From Sphingomonas sp. URHD0057 (GTDB lineage: Bacteria > Pseudomonadota > Alphaproteobacteria > Sphingomonadales > Sphingomonadaceae): DNA of 64,000 nucleotides. A program made the translations under genes and the position numbers. Each line of letters opens with the position of its first letter. The stretch's first letter is position 1. Under the pieces are notes generated by a model. That model worked only from the letters and a program-made list of their open reading frames with translations, ran no database searches and was not told where the DNA came from. Below, in pieces: positions 9,873-18,798 of the stretch. The DNA lies in assembly GCF_000620665.1 (NCBI RefSeq), contig NZ_KK211162.1, forward strand, positions 889,764 to 953,763. Direction: 5' to 3'.

Positions 9873-11138
9873 TCAGTGACCTTTGTGGCCTGTCGCGGAC
9901 TTGGCTCCAGCAATCGCGGTGGGCTTTGCTTCGATCCGCGCGATTTCATCGCTGGATGGCCAATGGTCCAATTGGGCACAGGCAGTCGATGCGTCACTCC
10001 GCTTGTTGGTCGCCAGGGACAGGTCGGTCAGGTACGCCCATACGCCCCTGCCCGTATCGGCCGGCGAGAATCCGAGTGAATCGATTCTTAGCGCGGCGGC
10101 CCTGCACAATGTCCACGCGGCATCGGTTGTCGCCTGTCCCGTTTCAGCGCTCAACAAAGTGTCGCGAGCCTGCTGGGCGCTACTGTCGCCGGTTATCGCC
10201 TGCTTCAACGTCTGGTCTTCCGTGACCCGGAAGTTCATGATTGCCGCCGCCGAATAATCGGACATCTGCCCATCACTGCTGCGAAGATCGAAGATAGAGT
10301 CGCCATTGAGTGGCTCGGCGTAGATCTCCCATCGCCCAAGCGGCTGCAAAACGTGCGCAGCGTTGGGAAACACATCGTTCGCCCAGGGCGCGTAAAGAGT
10401 CATCGTCGTCAGCGGGTTCGAAGAACCATCGAGCTGACTTTCCGTGTGCACCTGTTCCTGGATCGAGACGGTCAGCAAACCCTCGATCGTCCGGTCAATG
10501 AAATCGGCCGTCTGGTTGAACTGGTCCTTGTTGAGAGAGGTGACGAGCGCGCCGGTTGGGTTCAGCAATGTCGCCGCACGTTTCACGATGTCGATTGCAG
10601 TCCCCGCGGCGGAGATGTTGTAGTTGCGCGTCGAAGTGAAGGTGATGTCGAGCTTGACCGACTGATTGTCTCCGATCCGGAAGTAAGGGAGCAGAACCAG
10701 GTCATTGCCGACATCCGTGATCCACACGTCGCCAGACTTGCCACTGTCCCGCGTTACCGTGATCAATGGCTTGGATGAGCTAACTCCGAGCGGATTGACA
10801 GTGGCGCTGACTTTTAGCACCTTGCCAACCAGCTTCCGGGAGAACAGGCGCTTTACCCAACCGCGGCTCTCGGTACGGTAGTTGCGCCTCGAATTCGCAT
10901 CGCCCGCATTTTGCGCACAGGTGACGAACCTGACGATGAGCCGCTCGTAACCGTCGCGATTGACTGGAAATTTGCTCGCGCCGCTAATAGCCGCAGCCCG
11001 CCCTTTTACACGCAAATGGACAAGCACGCCGTCGTTGACGTTTTCGATGAGCGACTGATCGCTGGCCTCCGCTGCACAGTTTGGATCAATCGAAGCAGTT
11101 TGCAGAGCAGCGAATGCGATGATTGTCGGAAATGGCAT
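9873..11138 (-). CDS. Exported protein of unknown function
   Basis: 421 residues, not recognised. The N-terminus MPFPTIIAFAALQTASIDPNC looks like a short signal peptide, possibly cleaved near residue 14. The mature part is rich in Thr, Ser and Asn and reads as mostly beta structure up to about 250 (for example LVLLPYFRIGDNQSVKLDIT), then helical to the end with His/Lys-rich final residues. There are few cysteines (a pair near 20 and 75, others near 345 and 390). AT content rises in the upstream 10.3-11.2 kb part and in the 107-base leader, unlike its neighbours, so recent acquisition is possible. It stands alone between ettA and the acyl-CoA ligase. Confidence 0.7.
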   Translation of the reverse strand: MPFPTIIAFAALQTASIDPNCAAEASDQSLIENVNDGVLVHLRVKGRAAAISGASKFPVNRDGYERLIVRFVTCAQNAGDANSRRNYRTESRGWVKRLFSRKLVGKVLKVSATVNPLGVSSSKPLITVTRDSGKSGDVWITDVGNDLVLLPYFRIGDNQSVKLDITFTSTRNYNISAAGTAIDIVKRAATLLNPTGALVTSLNKDQFNQTADFIDRTIEGLLTVSIQEQVHTESQLDGSSNPLTTMTLYAPWANDVFPNAAHVLQPLGRWEIYAEPLNGDSIFDLRSSDGQMSDYSAAAIMNFRVTEDQTLKQAITGDSSAQQARDTLLSAETGQATTDAAWTLCRAAALRIDSLGFSPADTGRGVWAYLTDLSLATNKRSDASTACAQLDHWPSSDEIARIEAKPTAIAGAKSATGHKGH

Positions 11139-11245
11139 ACTCGTCCCCCTACGCGGCTTCGACGGAAGCCAGGTCCGAGCAGGACAAAGTATGACTCCGA
11201 TTTATTTCGGATTCAACTCCTTAGAATAACGATGGAAATTCCCCC

Positions 11246-12850
11246 CTAATCGCGTCCGACCATCGCCTCGGCATTGGCGAAGCGGTAATCGCGATACTGG
11301 TCGCGCAAATCCTTCTTCGACAGCTTGCCGGTCGCTGTGTGGGGCAGCGCCTCGACGAACTCGATGGCATCGGGAAGCCACCATTTGGCGACCTCGCCGG
11401 AGAGATAGTCGCGGATGTCCGCCTCGCTGACCTGGCCGACGTCGTCGCGGACGATCAGCAGCAACGGCCGCTCGTCCCATTTGGGATGGGGAATGCCGAT
11501 CGCCGCGGCTTCGAGCACGCCCGGGCAGCCGACCGCGGCATTTTCGAGCTCGATCGAGCTGATCCATTCGCCGCCCGACTTGATCACGTCCTTGGCCCGA
11601 TCGGTCAGACGCAAAGTGTTGTCGGGGTGAATGACCGCGATGTCGCCGGTGTCGAACCAATTGTCGGCATCGACGCAATCCTCGTCTTTCTTAAAGTAGC
11701 GGCGGACGACGGCCGCCCCCCGGGTCTGGAGGTGACCGGAACTTTGCCCGTCGCGGGGCTGGACCTTGCCTTCGTCGTCGACGATCCGCAGCTCGACCCC
11801 GAACAGCGAACGGCCGGGCCGCGACTGATAAGCGACCTGCTCATCCTCGCTCATCGCCTCCCAATTGGCCGGCGGCGCGCCGACGGTGCCGATCGGCGTC
11901 ATCTCGGTCATGCCCCACAGATGGCGGACGCGGATCCCGCGCTTGCGGAACCAGCGGATGGTCGCGGGCGGCGCCGAGGAGCCGCCGACGATGATCGTGT
12001 GCAGCTTGCCGAGGCTGGCACCGTGGTCCTCGATGTGGTCGATCATGGTAATCCACACGGTCGGGACGCCCGCCGAATGGGTCACGCCCTCCTGCTCGTA
12101 GAGGCGGCAGATGTGCTCGGCCTGGTTGTCGGCGCAGACCACGAGCTTGAGCCCGGTGATGGCCGCCGCATAGGGCAGGCACCAGCTGTTGGCGTGGAAC
12201 ATCGGGACCACGGGCAGCATCACCGACTGGGCTGACAGGTCGAACACGTCGGGCGCGATGATCGACATCGCATGGAGCACGGTCGAACGATGCTCGTAGA
12301 GCACGCCCTTGGGGTTCCCGGTCGTCCCGCTGGTGTAGCAGAGGCCGCACGGGGCGCGTTCGTCGCCCTCGATCCAGCGATAGTCGCCGTCCTCGGCGCC
12401 GAGCCATCCGTCGAACTCACTCTCGAAGCAGATGTAATGCTCGACGGTGGTCAGTTGCGGCTTCAGGCGCTCGACCAGCTCCGCGAATGCCGCATCGTAG
12501 AGCAGGACGCGGTCCTCCGCGTGGTTGATGATGTAGCTCAGCTGACCGTCGAAGAGCCGTGGATTGAGCGTGTGCAGCACGCCCCCCGCTCCGACTACGC
12601 CGAACCAAGCGGCGAGGTGGCGATCATGGTTCATCGCCAGCGTGGCAACGCGATCGCCGGCGCGCACTCCGAGCCGTTCGAGCGCTTCGGCCATGCGCCG
12701 AGCGTCGTGAGCAAGGTCTTTCCAGTTGGTTCGAACGGTGGTTCCGTCGGTTCGGGCGGCGACGATTTCCCGGCTGCCGTGCTCGCGCTCGGCATGGTCC
12801 ATCAACCGCATGATCCGCAGCGGAAAATCCTGCATCGCGCCCAACGACAT
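11246..12850 (-). CDS. AlkK-type medium/long-chain acyl-CoA ligase
   Basis: 534-residue adenylate-forming enzyme that activates fatty acids (ATP + acid + CoA to acyl-CoA). The P-loop reads [20 protein letters not shown], the A5 motif [12 protein letters not shown]7 WFDTGDIA, A8 [16 protein letters not shown], and the catalytic Lys is in [12 protein letters not shown]. Overall layout closely follows Pseudomonas AlkK ([27 protein letters not shown]). Chain-length preference is inferred only from that similarity. It is monocistronic as far as can be seen. Confidence 0.93.
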   Translation of the reverse strand: MSLGAMQDFPLRIMRLMDHAEREHGSREIVAARTDGTTVRTNWKDLAHDARRMAEALERLGVRAGDRVATLAMNHDRHLAAWFGVVGAGGVLHTLNPRLFDGQLSYIINHAEDRVLLYDAAFAELVERLKPQLTTVEHYICFESEFDGWLGAEDGDYRWIEGDERAPCGLCYTSGTTGNPKGVLYEHRSTVLHAMSIIAPDVFDLSAQSVMLPVVPMFHANSWCLPYAAAITGLKLVVCADNQAEHICRLYEQEGVTHSAGVPTVWITMIDHIEDHGASLGKLHTIIVGGSSAPPATIRWFRKRGIRVRHLWGMTEMTPIGTVGAPPANWEAMSEDEQVAYQSRPGRSLFGVELRIVDDEGKVQPRDGQSSGHLQTRGAAVVRRYFKKDEDCVDADNWFDTGDIAVIHPDNTLRLTDRAKDVIKSGGEWISSIELENAAVGCPGVLEAAAIGIPHPKWDERPLLLIVRDDVGQVSEADIRDYLSGEVAKWWLPDAIEFVEALPHTATGKLSKKDLRDQYRDYRFANAEAMVGRD

Positions 12851-12899
12851 CGGCGCCTCCCCTCTTGGAGCGCATCATGCCCGAAAAGGCGCGGCCGTT

Positions 12900-13232
12900 C
12901 TAGAAGGGCAGCTTGAACCCCGGCGGCAGCGGCAGGCTGCTCTGCATTTTCTGCATTTCCTCCGCCGCCGCCGCGTCGGCCTTCGCGCGGGCATCGTTGA
13001 TCGCGGCAGCGACGAGGTCCTCCACCATCGTCTTTTCCGACGGCTGGAGCAGGCTCTCGTCCAGCTCGACGGCGAGAATGCGGCCCTTGGCGGTGGCGCG
13101 GATCTTCACCATTCCGCCGCCCGACGTACCCTCTACCTCGATCTTTTCGAGGGTGTCCTGGGCCTTCTGAAGCTCGTTCTGGGCGTTCTGCGCCATCTGC
13201 ATGATGGAGTCGAAATCCGGCATTTCCGGCAT
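12900..13232 (-). CDS. ybaB: YbaB/EbfC nucleoid-associated protein
   Basis: 110-residue DNA-binding dimer of the YbaB family, beginning MPEMPDFDSIMQMAQNAQ and with the family core GMVKIRATAKGRILAVELDE. It typically sits directly after dnaX. The ATG at 13232 is one base past the dnaX stop, and the AGGGG Shine-Dalgarno is inside the last dnaX codons, so expression is coupled. The frame extends upstream through dnaX antisense-like codons with no homology. recR, which often follows in this operon, is not here. Confidence 0.95.
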   Translation of the reverse strand: MPEMPDFDSIMQMAQNAQNELQKAQDTLEKIEVEGTSGGGMVKIRATAKGRILAVELDESLLQPSEKTMVEDLVAAAINDARAKADAAAAEEMQKMQSSLPLPPGFKLPF

Positions 13233-13233
13233 G

Positions 13234-14886
13234 TTAATTGCCCCTAGTTGAGAAGGATTCGAGTTCGGCGTCGGGAAAGCTGTCGACCACGGCGCGGACG
13301 TTTGGATCGGCCAGCACGTCGGCTCTAACGCGTTCCTCGGCGATCTTCTCCTGGTCAAGCAACGACGGTTCGCCCGCGTCGTCCGAGAGGGTTATCTGCC
13401 AGCTCATGCCCGTCAGCGGCTTGAGCACCGCCGCAAGCTCGCGCGGCCAATCGCCGCCCAGGGGCCGCATCGGCTTCAGCACCATCTCCGGAGCGGCATA
13501 GCGAACCACCCCGACCTGATCGTGGAGCTGAACTGCAAGATTGTGCTTGCCGTTGGCCTCGAGGAATTTGACGAGCGCCGGAAAGTCCGCCGGCAGGGCC
13601 GCGGTGGGCGCGGACGGCTTGCCCGCGGATCCCGCCGCGGGCGCGGCAGCGGCGCCCTCTCCGGTTATCCTGGCGATGAGCGCGGCAGGGTCGGGCATGT
13701 TCGCGGCATGGATCAGGCGCAGCAGCGCCATTTCCGCGGCCTCGCGTGGCTCGGGCGCGACGTCGACGTCCTGCAGGCCCTTCAGCAGCAATTGCCACAG
13801 GCGATGCAGCGCGCCCCACGACAGCGCTCCGGCGATCTGTTCGGCACCTTGCCGCTCCTCGGCCGATTGAAGCGCATCGGGCTGCGCCCCCGCCTTGACC
13901 CGCGTTGCGGAATGCAGTGCCTCCATCAGGCCGCGCAGCAACTGCGTCGGATCGATCCCGAGCTCGTGCGCCTCGTCGAGATCGGCCAAGGCGATGGTAA
14001 CGTCGCCGGCCAGGACGAGATCGAGCAGCCGGCGGATGCGCCCGCGGTCGGCAAGCCCGAGCATGTCGCGGACCTGCACGGCGGTGACGGTGCCCGCGCC
14101 ATGCGCGATCGCTTGGTCGAGGATCGACAGCCCGTCGCGCGCCGAGCCCTCGGCCGCCCTGGCGATCATGCCGAGCGCTTCGGGCTCGACTTCGACCTGC
14201 TCGGCCTCGGATACCGACGCGAAGTGGGCCGCGAGCTTCTCGGCCGGGATGCGGCGAAGGTCGAAGCGCTGGCACCGCGACAGCACGGTGACCGGAACCT
14301 TGTTCACCTCGGTCGTCGCGAACAGGAACTTCACATGCTCAGGCGGTTCCTCAAGAGTCTTGAGCAAAGCGTTGAAAGCAGCCTTGGACAGCATGTGGAC
14401 TTCGTCGATGATGTAGATTTTGTAGCGGGCGCTGACCGAGGCATAACGGACCGCGTCGATGATCTCGCGGATATCGTCGATGCCGGTGTGCGAGGCGGCG
14501 TCCATCTCGATCACGTCGATGTGACGGCCCTCGCTGATCGCGCGACACGGTTCGCAGACATTGCAGGGCGTGATGGTCGGCCCGCCCTGCCCGTCCGGGC
14601 CGATGCAATTGAGCGCCTTGGCGATCAGCCGCGCGGTCGAGGTCTTGCCGACTCCGCGGACGCCGGTGAGCAGGAACGCATGGGCGACCCGGCCGCGGGC
14701 GATCGCATTGGCGAGCGTCTGGACCATCGCATCCTGGCCGATCAGCTCCGCGAACGTCTGCGGGCGATATTTGCGGGCGAGGACGCGATATGCGCCACCG
14801 TCGGCGGCTTTGGGCGGGACATCGGGAAGGTCGAGGCCGAGCCCCGGTTCTTGCGCTGGATCGACGAGGTCGAGGGGATCGGACAT
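13234..14886 (-). CDS. dnaX: DNA polymerase III subunit gamma/tau
   Basis: 550-residue clamp-loader ATPase. Domain order: AAA+ domain with Walker A GVRGVGKTSTARL at about 75, a zinc finger formed by Cys in CIGPDG, CNVCEPC, Walker B IIDEVHML, and sensor residues LFATTEVNKVPVTVLSRC. After about residue 370 comes a Pro/Ala linker and a tau-like C-terminal domain (LPADFPALVKFLEANGK onward). No obvious slippery sequence for a gamma product was found by eye. It is followed by ybaB and preceded by a small membrane-protein gene at 7 bases. Confidence 0.96.
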   Translation of the reverse strand: MSDPLDLVDPAQEPGLGLDLPDVPPKAADGGAYRVLARKYRPQTFAELIGQDAMVQTLANAIARGRVAHAFLLTGVRGVGKTSTARLIAKALNCIGPDGQGGPTITPCNVCEPCRAISEGRHIDVIEMDAASHTGIDDIREIIDAVRYASVSARYKIYIIDEVHMLSKAAFNALLKTLEEPPEHVKFLFATTEVNKVPVTVLSRCQRFDLRRIPAEKLAAHFASVSEAEQVEVEPEALGMIARAAEGSARDGLSILDQAIAHGAGTVTAVQVRDMLGLADRGRIRRLLDLVLAGDVTIALADLDEAHELGIDPTQLLRGLMEALHSATRVKAGAQPDALQSAEERQGAEQIAGALSWGALHRLWQLLLKGLQDVDVAPEPREAAEMALLRLIHAANMPDPAALIARITGEGAAAAPAAGSAGKPSAPTAALPADFPALVKFLEANGKHNLAVQLHDQVGVVRYAAPEMVLKPMRPLGGDWPRELAAVLKPLTGMSWQITLSDDAGEPSLLDQEKIAEERVRADVLADPNVRAVVDSFPDAELESFSTRGN

Positions 14887-14892
14887 TGCGCC

Positions 14893-15522
14893 TTATCTAG
14901 GGGTCGCCGACGCGCTTGTCGAAGCCTGATCACCCAGGCTGATGCCGACCTCATGCCCCCATCGCGAGCTCGGGCCGAGGTCGAAATCGGAGAATAGCAT
15001 CACGCCGATCATTAGAATGAAAAGAACGATGTCGGTCCGCCGCGAGCGAGTGAACAGAAGCGCCGCCATGGGAACGAAATAAGGCAATTGGTAGAACCAG
15101 AACCAATAGTCGTTCAGCGCCGGGACGGCGCGGGTCCATTGCCACGCCATGGTCGCGCCTTCGACCAGCAGGATTCCGCCGATCACCAACCGCTTGCGCG
15201 CCCAATAATGGTCGTCGAGGTTCTTCCACTCGCCTTCGCTGCGCGGAAAGATCATCGAGGCGGAGAGATAGTAGATCATCGCCACCGCCAGCGCGATGAA
15301 GACCGTACGCCAGCGAACGTGAAGCAGTTCGCGCACCGACCAGCTGAACAGCCAGTAACCGGCGACATCGACCATCACGAACAAGGCGAGAAGCGGCGTC
15401 AGCACCCCGATCGGCCGCCGGGAATGGGCGTCAATCGCGTCCGCGAACTTGATGGCGATTTCGATAAACGTCAGACCGATCAGCAGCCCGAAGACCGAAA
15501 ACAGGAATTCGAATTCTGTCAT
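14893..15522 (-). CDS. Multi-pass inner-membrane protein of unknown function
   Basis: 209 residues with about five hydrophobic segments: FEFLFSVFGLLIGLTFIEIA, a second near 40-60 (LTPLLALFVMVDVAGYWLF), a third near 70-90, then near 115 and 145-175. No catalytic motif is visible. I start it at the ATG at 15522, preceded by GGTGGGG; the frame continues upstream through the SRP RNA gene and is not coding there. It lies between ffs and dnaX, two genes often adjacent in alphaproteobacteria, so it is probably a lineage-specific insertion. The end is 7 bases from dnaX. Confidence 0.75.
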   Translation of the reverse strand: MTEFEFLFSVFGLLIGLTFIEIAIKFADAIDAHSRRPIGVLTPLLALFVMVDVAGYWLFSWSVRELLHVRWRTVFIALAVAMIYYLSASMIFPRSEGEWKNLDDHYWARKRLVIGGILLVEGATMAWQWTRAVPALNDYWFWFYQLPYFVPMAALLFTRSRRTDIVLFILMIGVMLFSDFDLGPSSRWGHEVGISLGDQASTSASATPR

Positions 15523-15579
15523 GGCCCCACCCCGATGCCCCGTTGTGACATCGGTTGAGCGAGTTCCAAAGCAGGAAAA

Positions 15580-15670
15580 GGTGGAAGCCGACGACCCGGC
15601 ACGAAATCGTTGTGGCTGCTTCCTTCCGGACCTGACCAGGTTGGCGACAGCGCCGTCCGCCGACTTCCGG
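15580..15670 (-). ncRNA. ffs: Signal recognition particle RNA, small bacterial type (4.5S)
   Basis: Minus strand carries the SRP Alu-less hairpin core, including GGTCAGGTCCGGAAGGAAGC, the Ffh-binding symmetric loop that is nearly invariant in bacteria. Outer arms at 15583-15592 and 15659-15668 pair with two mismatches and close the rod. Ends are approximate by a few bases. It sits just upstream of the membrane gene and dnaX, matching the common ffs-dnaX neighbourhood. Confidence 0.93.
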
Positions 15671-15788
15671 ACGCGCATATGGGGGACTAGCAACATGGAC
15701 GCAAGTTCATGTGACCCTCCGCGGCACTTCATGCACCGTTCAGCGCGAGACGCGGCGCAATAGCGCGTTGGCCGAAAAGGATTAGCTC

Positions 15789-16328
15789 ATGCCACTTCAC
15801 GTGTTGATCCTGTCGCTCGCCGCGGCCGCAACGCAGCCGGTGCCAAGACCTCACCACTTCAGCCATCAATTCGTCAGTCCCATGGGAGAGCCGTTCCGTG
15901 CCGGCGCTGGCGGGGATGCGCTGACGGCGTGGTTCGGACAGGCCGACGCAAATCACGATGGCATTCTCTCGAGCGAGGAAATGCAGGCGGATGCCGAGCG
16001 CTTCTTCGCGATGCTCGACAGCAATCACGACGGCGAGATCGATCCCGACGAGATCACCGAATATGAGGTGAATATCGCTCCGAGAGACCGAACGGGACTA
16101 CTCAACCTTCCCGAGCCGGTCGTGGCCGCCGACACCGACTTCAACCGCGGTGTTTCGCGCGAAGAGTTCCGGAAGGCCGCAATGCTTCGCTTCCAGGCGC
16201 TGGACGTGGATCATCAGGGGCGCCTGACCCTGTCGCTGCTGGAATCGCTGTCGCCCGCCGGTCCGCCCCGCGCGAAGCATGTCGAGGGCCCGGACGACAC
16301 CTTGTCAGGAATCGATCCGGCCAGTTAA
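15789..16328 (+). CDS. Exported EF-hand calcium-binding protein (first of tandem pair)
   Basis: 179 residues. A short signal peptide (MPLHVLILSLAAAATQPV) is followed by the signature FVSPMGEPFRA. Two canonical EF-hand loops are seen, DANHDGILSSEE (about 53-64) and DSNHDGEIDPDE (about 77-88), and two degenerate ones, DTDFNRGVSREE (about 115) and DVDHQGRLTLSL (about 138). It probably binds calcium in the periplasm; the partner is unknown. The next gene, 20 bases on, is a paralogue with the same layout, so this is a tandem duplication. AAAGGA lies eight bases before the ATG. Confidence 0.85.
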   Translation: MPLHVLILSLAAAATQPVPRPHHFSHQFVSPMGEPFRAGAGGDALTAWFGQADANHDGILSSEEMQADAERFFAMLDSNHDGEIDPDEITEYEVNIAPRDRTGLLNLPEPVVAADTDFNRGVSREEFRKAAMLRFQALDVDHQGRLTLSLLESLSPAGPPRAKHVEGPDDTLSGIDPAS

Positions 16329-16348
16329 AGCGCGAGCGAGAGGCATAG

Positions 16349-17035
16349 ATGTTCGTGTCAGCCCTGTTCCTGCCGCTGCTCGCAGCCGGCATTGCAACGC
16401 CGTCTTCAAGGGATCCGATCGTCGTCAAAGGCCACGCCTGGGCGCCGTTCATCAGCCCAATGGGCGAGCCGTTTCGCGCCCGCTCGGCGGACGACGATTC
16501 CCTCGTCCGGTGGTTCAACCAGGCGGACCGCAATCGGGATGGGTCCCTTAGCCCCGACGAGATGCGTGCCGATGCCGACCGCTTCTTCGCCACCTTGGAC
16601 AGCGATCGCGACGGTGAGATCGATCCCGTTGAGCTCGCGCAATATGAGTGGGAAGTCGCGCCCGACATTCAGGTCATGTCACGAACCAGACCGCCGCCGG
16701 GACAGGCTCCGGCGAAAGCACGCCCGACCGCCGGACCAGGCGGAGAAGAGGAAGTGCGCTCTTACTATCCCCATGGGCTCCAGGGCGCGGCGCGCTACGC
16801 GGTCCTGAACCTGCCGGAGCCGGTGGCCGCCGCCGACGTCAATTTCGACCGCAGCATCACCTTGAACGAATTTCGGCAGGCCGCCGCCGAGCGCTTTCAG
16901 CTGTTGGACGGAAGCCGGGCGGGCAGCCTCAACCTCTCCCAGCTCCAGTCTATGCGCCTCTCACTCAGCACGTCGAAGCGGAAGTATGATGATCCGGACG
17001 CCCGGATCGGCAGCCCGCTTCCGCCGGGCAACTAA
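16349..17035 (+). CDS. Exported EF-hand calcium-binding protein (second of tandem pair)
   Basis: 228 residues; paralogue of the preceding gene. Signal peptide MFVSALFLPLLAAGIATPS, then FISPMGEPFRA, canonical loops DRNRDGSLSPDE (about 64-75) and DSDRDGEIDPVE (about 88-99), and a degenerate loop DVNFDRSITLNE near 172. Compared with its twin it has an extra Pro/Ala-rich insert at about 113-140 and a longer tail. The shared LNLPEPV(V/A)AAD block before the third loop confirms common descent. The end overlaps the convergent gene at 17032 by 4 bases. Confidence 0.85.
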   Translation: MFVSALFLPLLAAGIATPSSRDPIVVKGHAWAPFISPMGEPFRARSADDDSLVRWFNQADRNRDGSLSPDEMRADADRFFATLDSDRDGEIDPVELAQYEWEVAPDIQVMSRTRPPPGQAPAKARPTAGPGGEEEVRSYYPHGLQGAARYAVLNLPEPVAAADVNFDRSITLNEFRQAAAERFQLLDGSRAGSLNLSQLQSMRLSLSTSKRKYDDPDARIGSPLPPGN

Positions 17036-17835
17036 TTGCCTGGGCCAGGCTCTCCGAGCATATCGAAAGACTGGTCGTAATGAACGCCGGCTCGCGTCTT
17101 GTTCGCGGGGACCTCCTTCAGCGTCATATGCACCAGATAGGGCGGCGTATCGGCGATCCAGAAGGAAACCGTTCCGCCCCCGGGCACCGGCGAGTCGACG
17201 ACCCAGGCGTCGATCATCCCGCGATACCCGGCCCGGATCCGTTCGCGCCCGCGAACCCTTTCGAGCACCACTTCGGGATCGCCCTCGGCGGGAACGGCTG
17301 GCAGAGCAAAGGTCTTTCCGACCGCCAAAGGCAGCGCTGCGGGCATGAGGCTGCGCATGCAGCAGTTGAAGTCGTACGACGGTGCCTTCACCGGGACCTT
17401 GCTGACGGTTTCGTGCCCAGTCACGTCGGTAACACGGCCTTCGGCGCCCGTCGCCGAGAAGGTCCAAACCTCTTTGCTTCCATCTGGGTTGACCAGGACA
17501 TTGCTGACCGGAGCGAAGGTCGCCGGGTCAAACATGTTGACGCTGCTCGTCACCCGACCGTCGAAATAGCCGAGGGTCTGCGTGCGGACCCACAGCTTGC
17601 GGCCATTCACGTCGCGCAGGCGCAGCTGGTCCGTCCATATTCCCGGAATGAGCGTGCGCCCGTCGGTCGTCGTCTGGCTCGCTACCAGCGCGTTGTCGTA
17701 GGGCTTCAACCTCGCCGCATCGACAATACCGTCACCGAGAATGACTGCGACCGGATCCGACGAGGCTGGTGCGGAGCCCGATGCCGCGGAGGCAAGCGCG
17801 GCGCAAATCAAGGACGTGGCACTCCGCAGAGTCAC
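17032..17835 (-). CDS. Exported protein of unknown function, coupled to NTF2-like gene
   Basis: 267 residues starting at a GTG that overlaps the upstream stop as GTGA. The N-terminus VTLRSATSLICAALASAASG looks like a signal peptide. The mature part is beta-rich, and contains an unusual adjacent cysteine pair in YDFNCCMRSLMPAA (about 170) and a PVPGGGTVSFWIADTPPYL stretch. The general look recalls DUF3108-type periplasmic beta-barrel-like proteins, but I could not confirm that. It probably acts in the periplasm with the NTF2-like protein encoded just before it. Confidence 0.7.
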   Translation of the reverse strand: MTLRSATSLICAALASAASGSAPASSDPVAVILGDGIVDAARLKPYDNALVASQTTTDGRTLIPGIWTDQLRLRDVNGRKLWVRTQTLGYFDGRVTSSVNMFDPATFAPVSNVLVNPDGSKEVWTFSATGAEGRVTDVTGHETVSKVPVKAPSYDFNCCMRSLMPAALPLAVGKTFALPAVPAEGDPEVVLERVRGRERIRAGYRGMIDAWVVDSPVPGGGTVSFWIADTPPYLVHMTLKEVPANKTRAGVHYDQSFDMLGEPGPGN

Positions 17836-18374
17836 CGCCCGCAGCCCACGGTCCGGTACGAGTAGGTGACGTTGAGAATCTTCCAGGTCCCACCCTCGCG
17901 GGTAAGGTCGAAATGGTTGACCCCGCAATGATGGACTTTTCCGTCGATCAAGAACGTATAGGGGGTCCACGCCATCGCGATGTCTCCATCGACCCTCACG
18001 ATCGGCCCTTTCAGCCGCGGCTCAAATTTCTCAGGCCCCGGTCTGACGCCGGCAACGAATTCCGCCCAGCTTGGATGACGGATGACGACGGTGCCATCAG
18101 GTCCTTGCGCGACGACAGTGGCTTTCCCCTCGGGACGGATAGCTGCCAAGACCTGGCCGCCATCATGCGCAACAACGCCGGCCAGCAAGGCATTGATCGT
18201 GGCCATGACCGCGGCGGCATCAGGATCGACATGGCGACGCGAATGGTCAGTCGCATCGGCCGGTCGGTCAGCAACCGGGGCCGAAACTTCTGGCAGAAAC
18301 AGCCTCCCCGTCTGCTGCACTTGCGCCGACAGGCAAACAGTCCCGAAGACTAAGCAGGTGGCAATTCGTCGCAT
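17832..18374 (-). CDS. Exported NTF2-like/SnoaL-fold protein
   Basis: 180 residues. Signal peptide MRRIATCLVFGTVCLSAQ, then a cystatin-like NTF2 domain: AAVMATINALLAGVVAHDGGQVLAAI at its start in two parts, IAMAWTPYTFLIDGKVHHCG and the closing FDLTREGGTWKILNVTYSY. The family includes SnoaL-type isomerases and non-enzymatic binding proteins; no catalytic residues can be assigned. The ATG at 18374 has GGGAGG four bases upstream; the frame runs further into the ferredoxin region as a shadow. It is the first gene of a two-gene unit with the 17032-17835 gene. Confidence 0.78.
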   Translation of the reverse strand: MRRIATCLVFGTVCLSAQVQQTGRLFLPEVSAPVADRPADATDHSRRHVDPDAAAVMATINALLAGVVAHDGGQVLAAIRPEGKATVVAQGPDGTVVIRHPSWAEFVAGVRPGPEKFEPRLKGPIVRVDGDIAMAWTPYTFLIDGKVHHCGVNHFDLTREGGTWKILNVTYSYRTVGCGR

Positions 18375-18462
18375 CGGCCCTCCCGAACGGAGGGCTACGA
18401 TCCGGCGAGTGCGCGGCGCAATATCCAACTGCGGCGCTTCGGACATGGCCAATTCAGCGTGA

Positions 18463-18798
18463 TTACCGCCCCATCCAGTTGGTGGCGGCGGCCGGAATCC
18501 GGACATCGAGAGTCTTCATGTCGCCAGTGAGAATGATCTGACACGCCAGGCGCGAGGTCCGAGTCACGTGCGCTGCGAAATCGAGCAGATCCTCTTCCTC
18601 CTCGCTCGCCGCGGGCAGCTTCTCGAAATCCGCAGCAGCCACGATCACATGACAGGTCGAGCAGGCCATGACGCCCTCGCATGCGCCTTCGAGCGGCTCA
18701 CGGGCCGCCCACGCGACGTCGAGCAGCCTCTGCCCAGGCTCCGCTTCGACTTCCTTGTCGAGAGTTCCGTCCGCCCGGAAAAACCGCACCAGGGTCAC
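18463..18798 (-). CDS. [2Fe-2S] ferredoxin, adrenodoxin/Isc type
   Basis: 111-residue ferredoxin. Cluster ligands are the cysteines in ACEGVMACSTC (C-X5-C-X2-C) at about 43-52 and the later LACQI near 90, the adrenodoxin/Fdx spacing. It should pass single electrons, plausibly for Fe-S cluster assembly since its GTG overlaps the stop of a cysteine desulfurase gene (GTGA). The order desulfurase-desulfurase-ferredoxin without suf scaffold genes is notable. An alternative role with a ferredoxin-dependent monooxygenase is possible. Confidence 0.9.
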   Translation of the reverse strand: MTLVRFFRADGTLDKEVEAEPGQRLLDVAWAAREPLEGACEGVMACSTCHVIVAAADFEKLPAASEEEEDLLDFAAHVTRTSRLACQIILTGDMKTLDVRIPAAATNWMGR

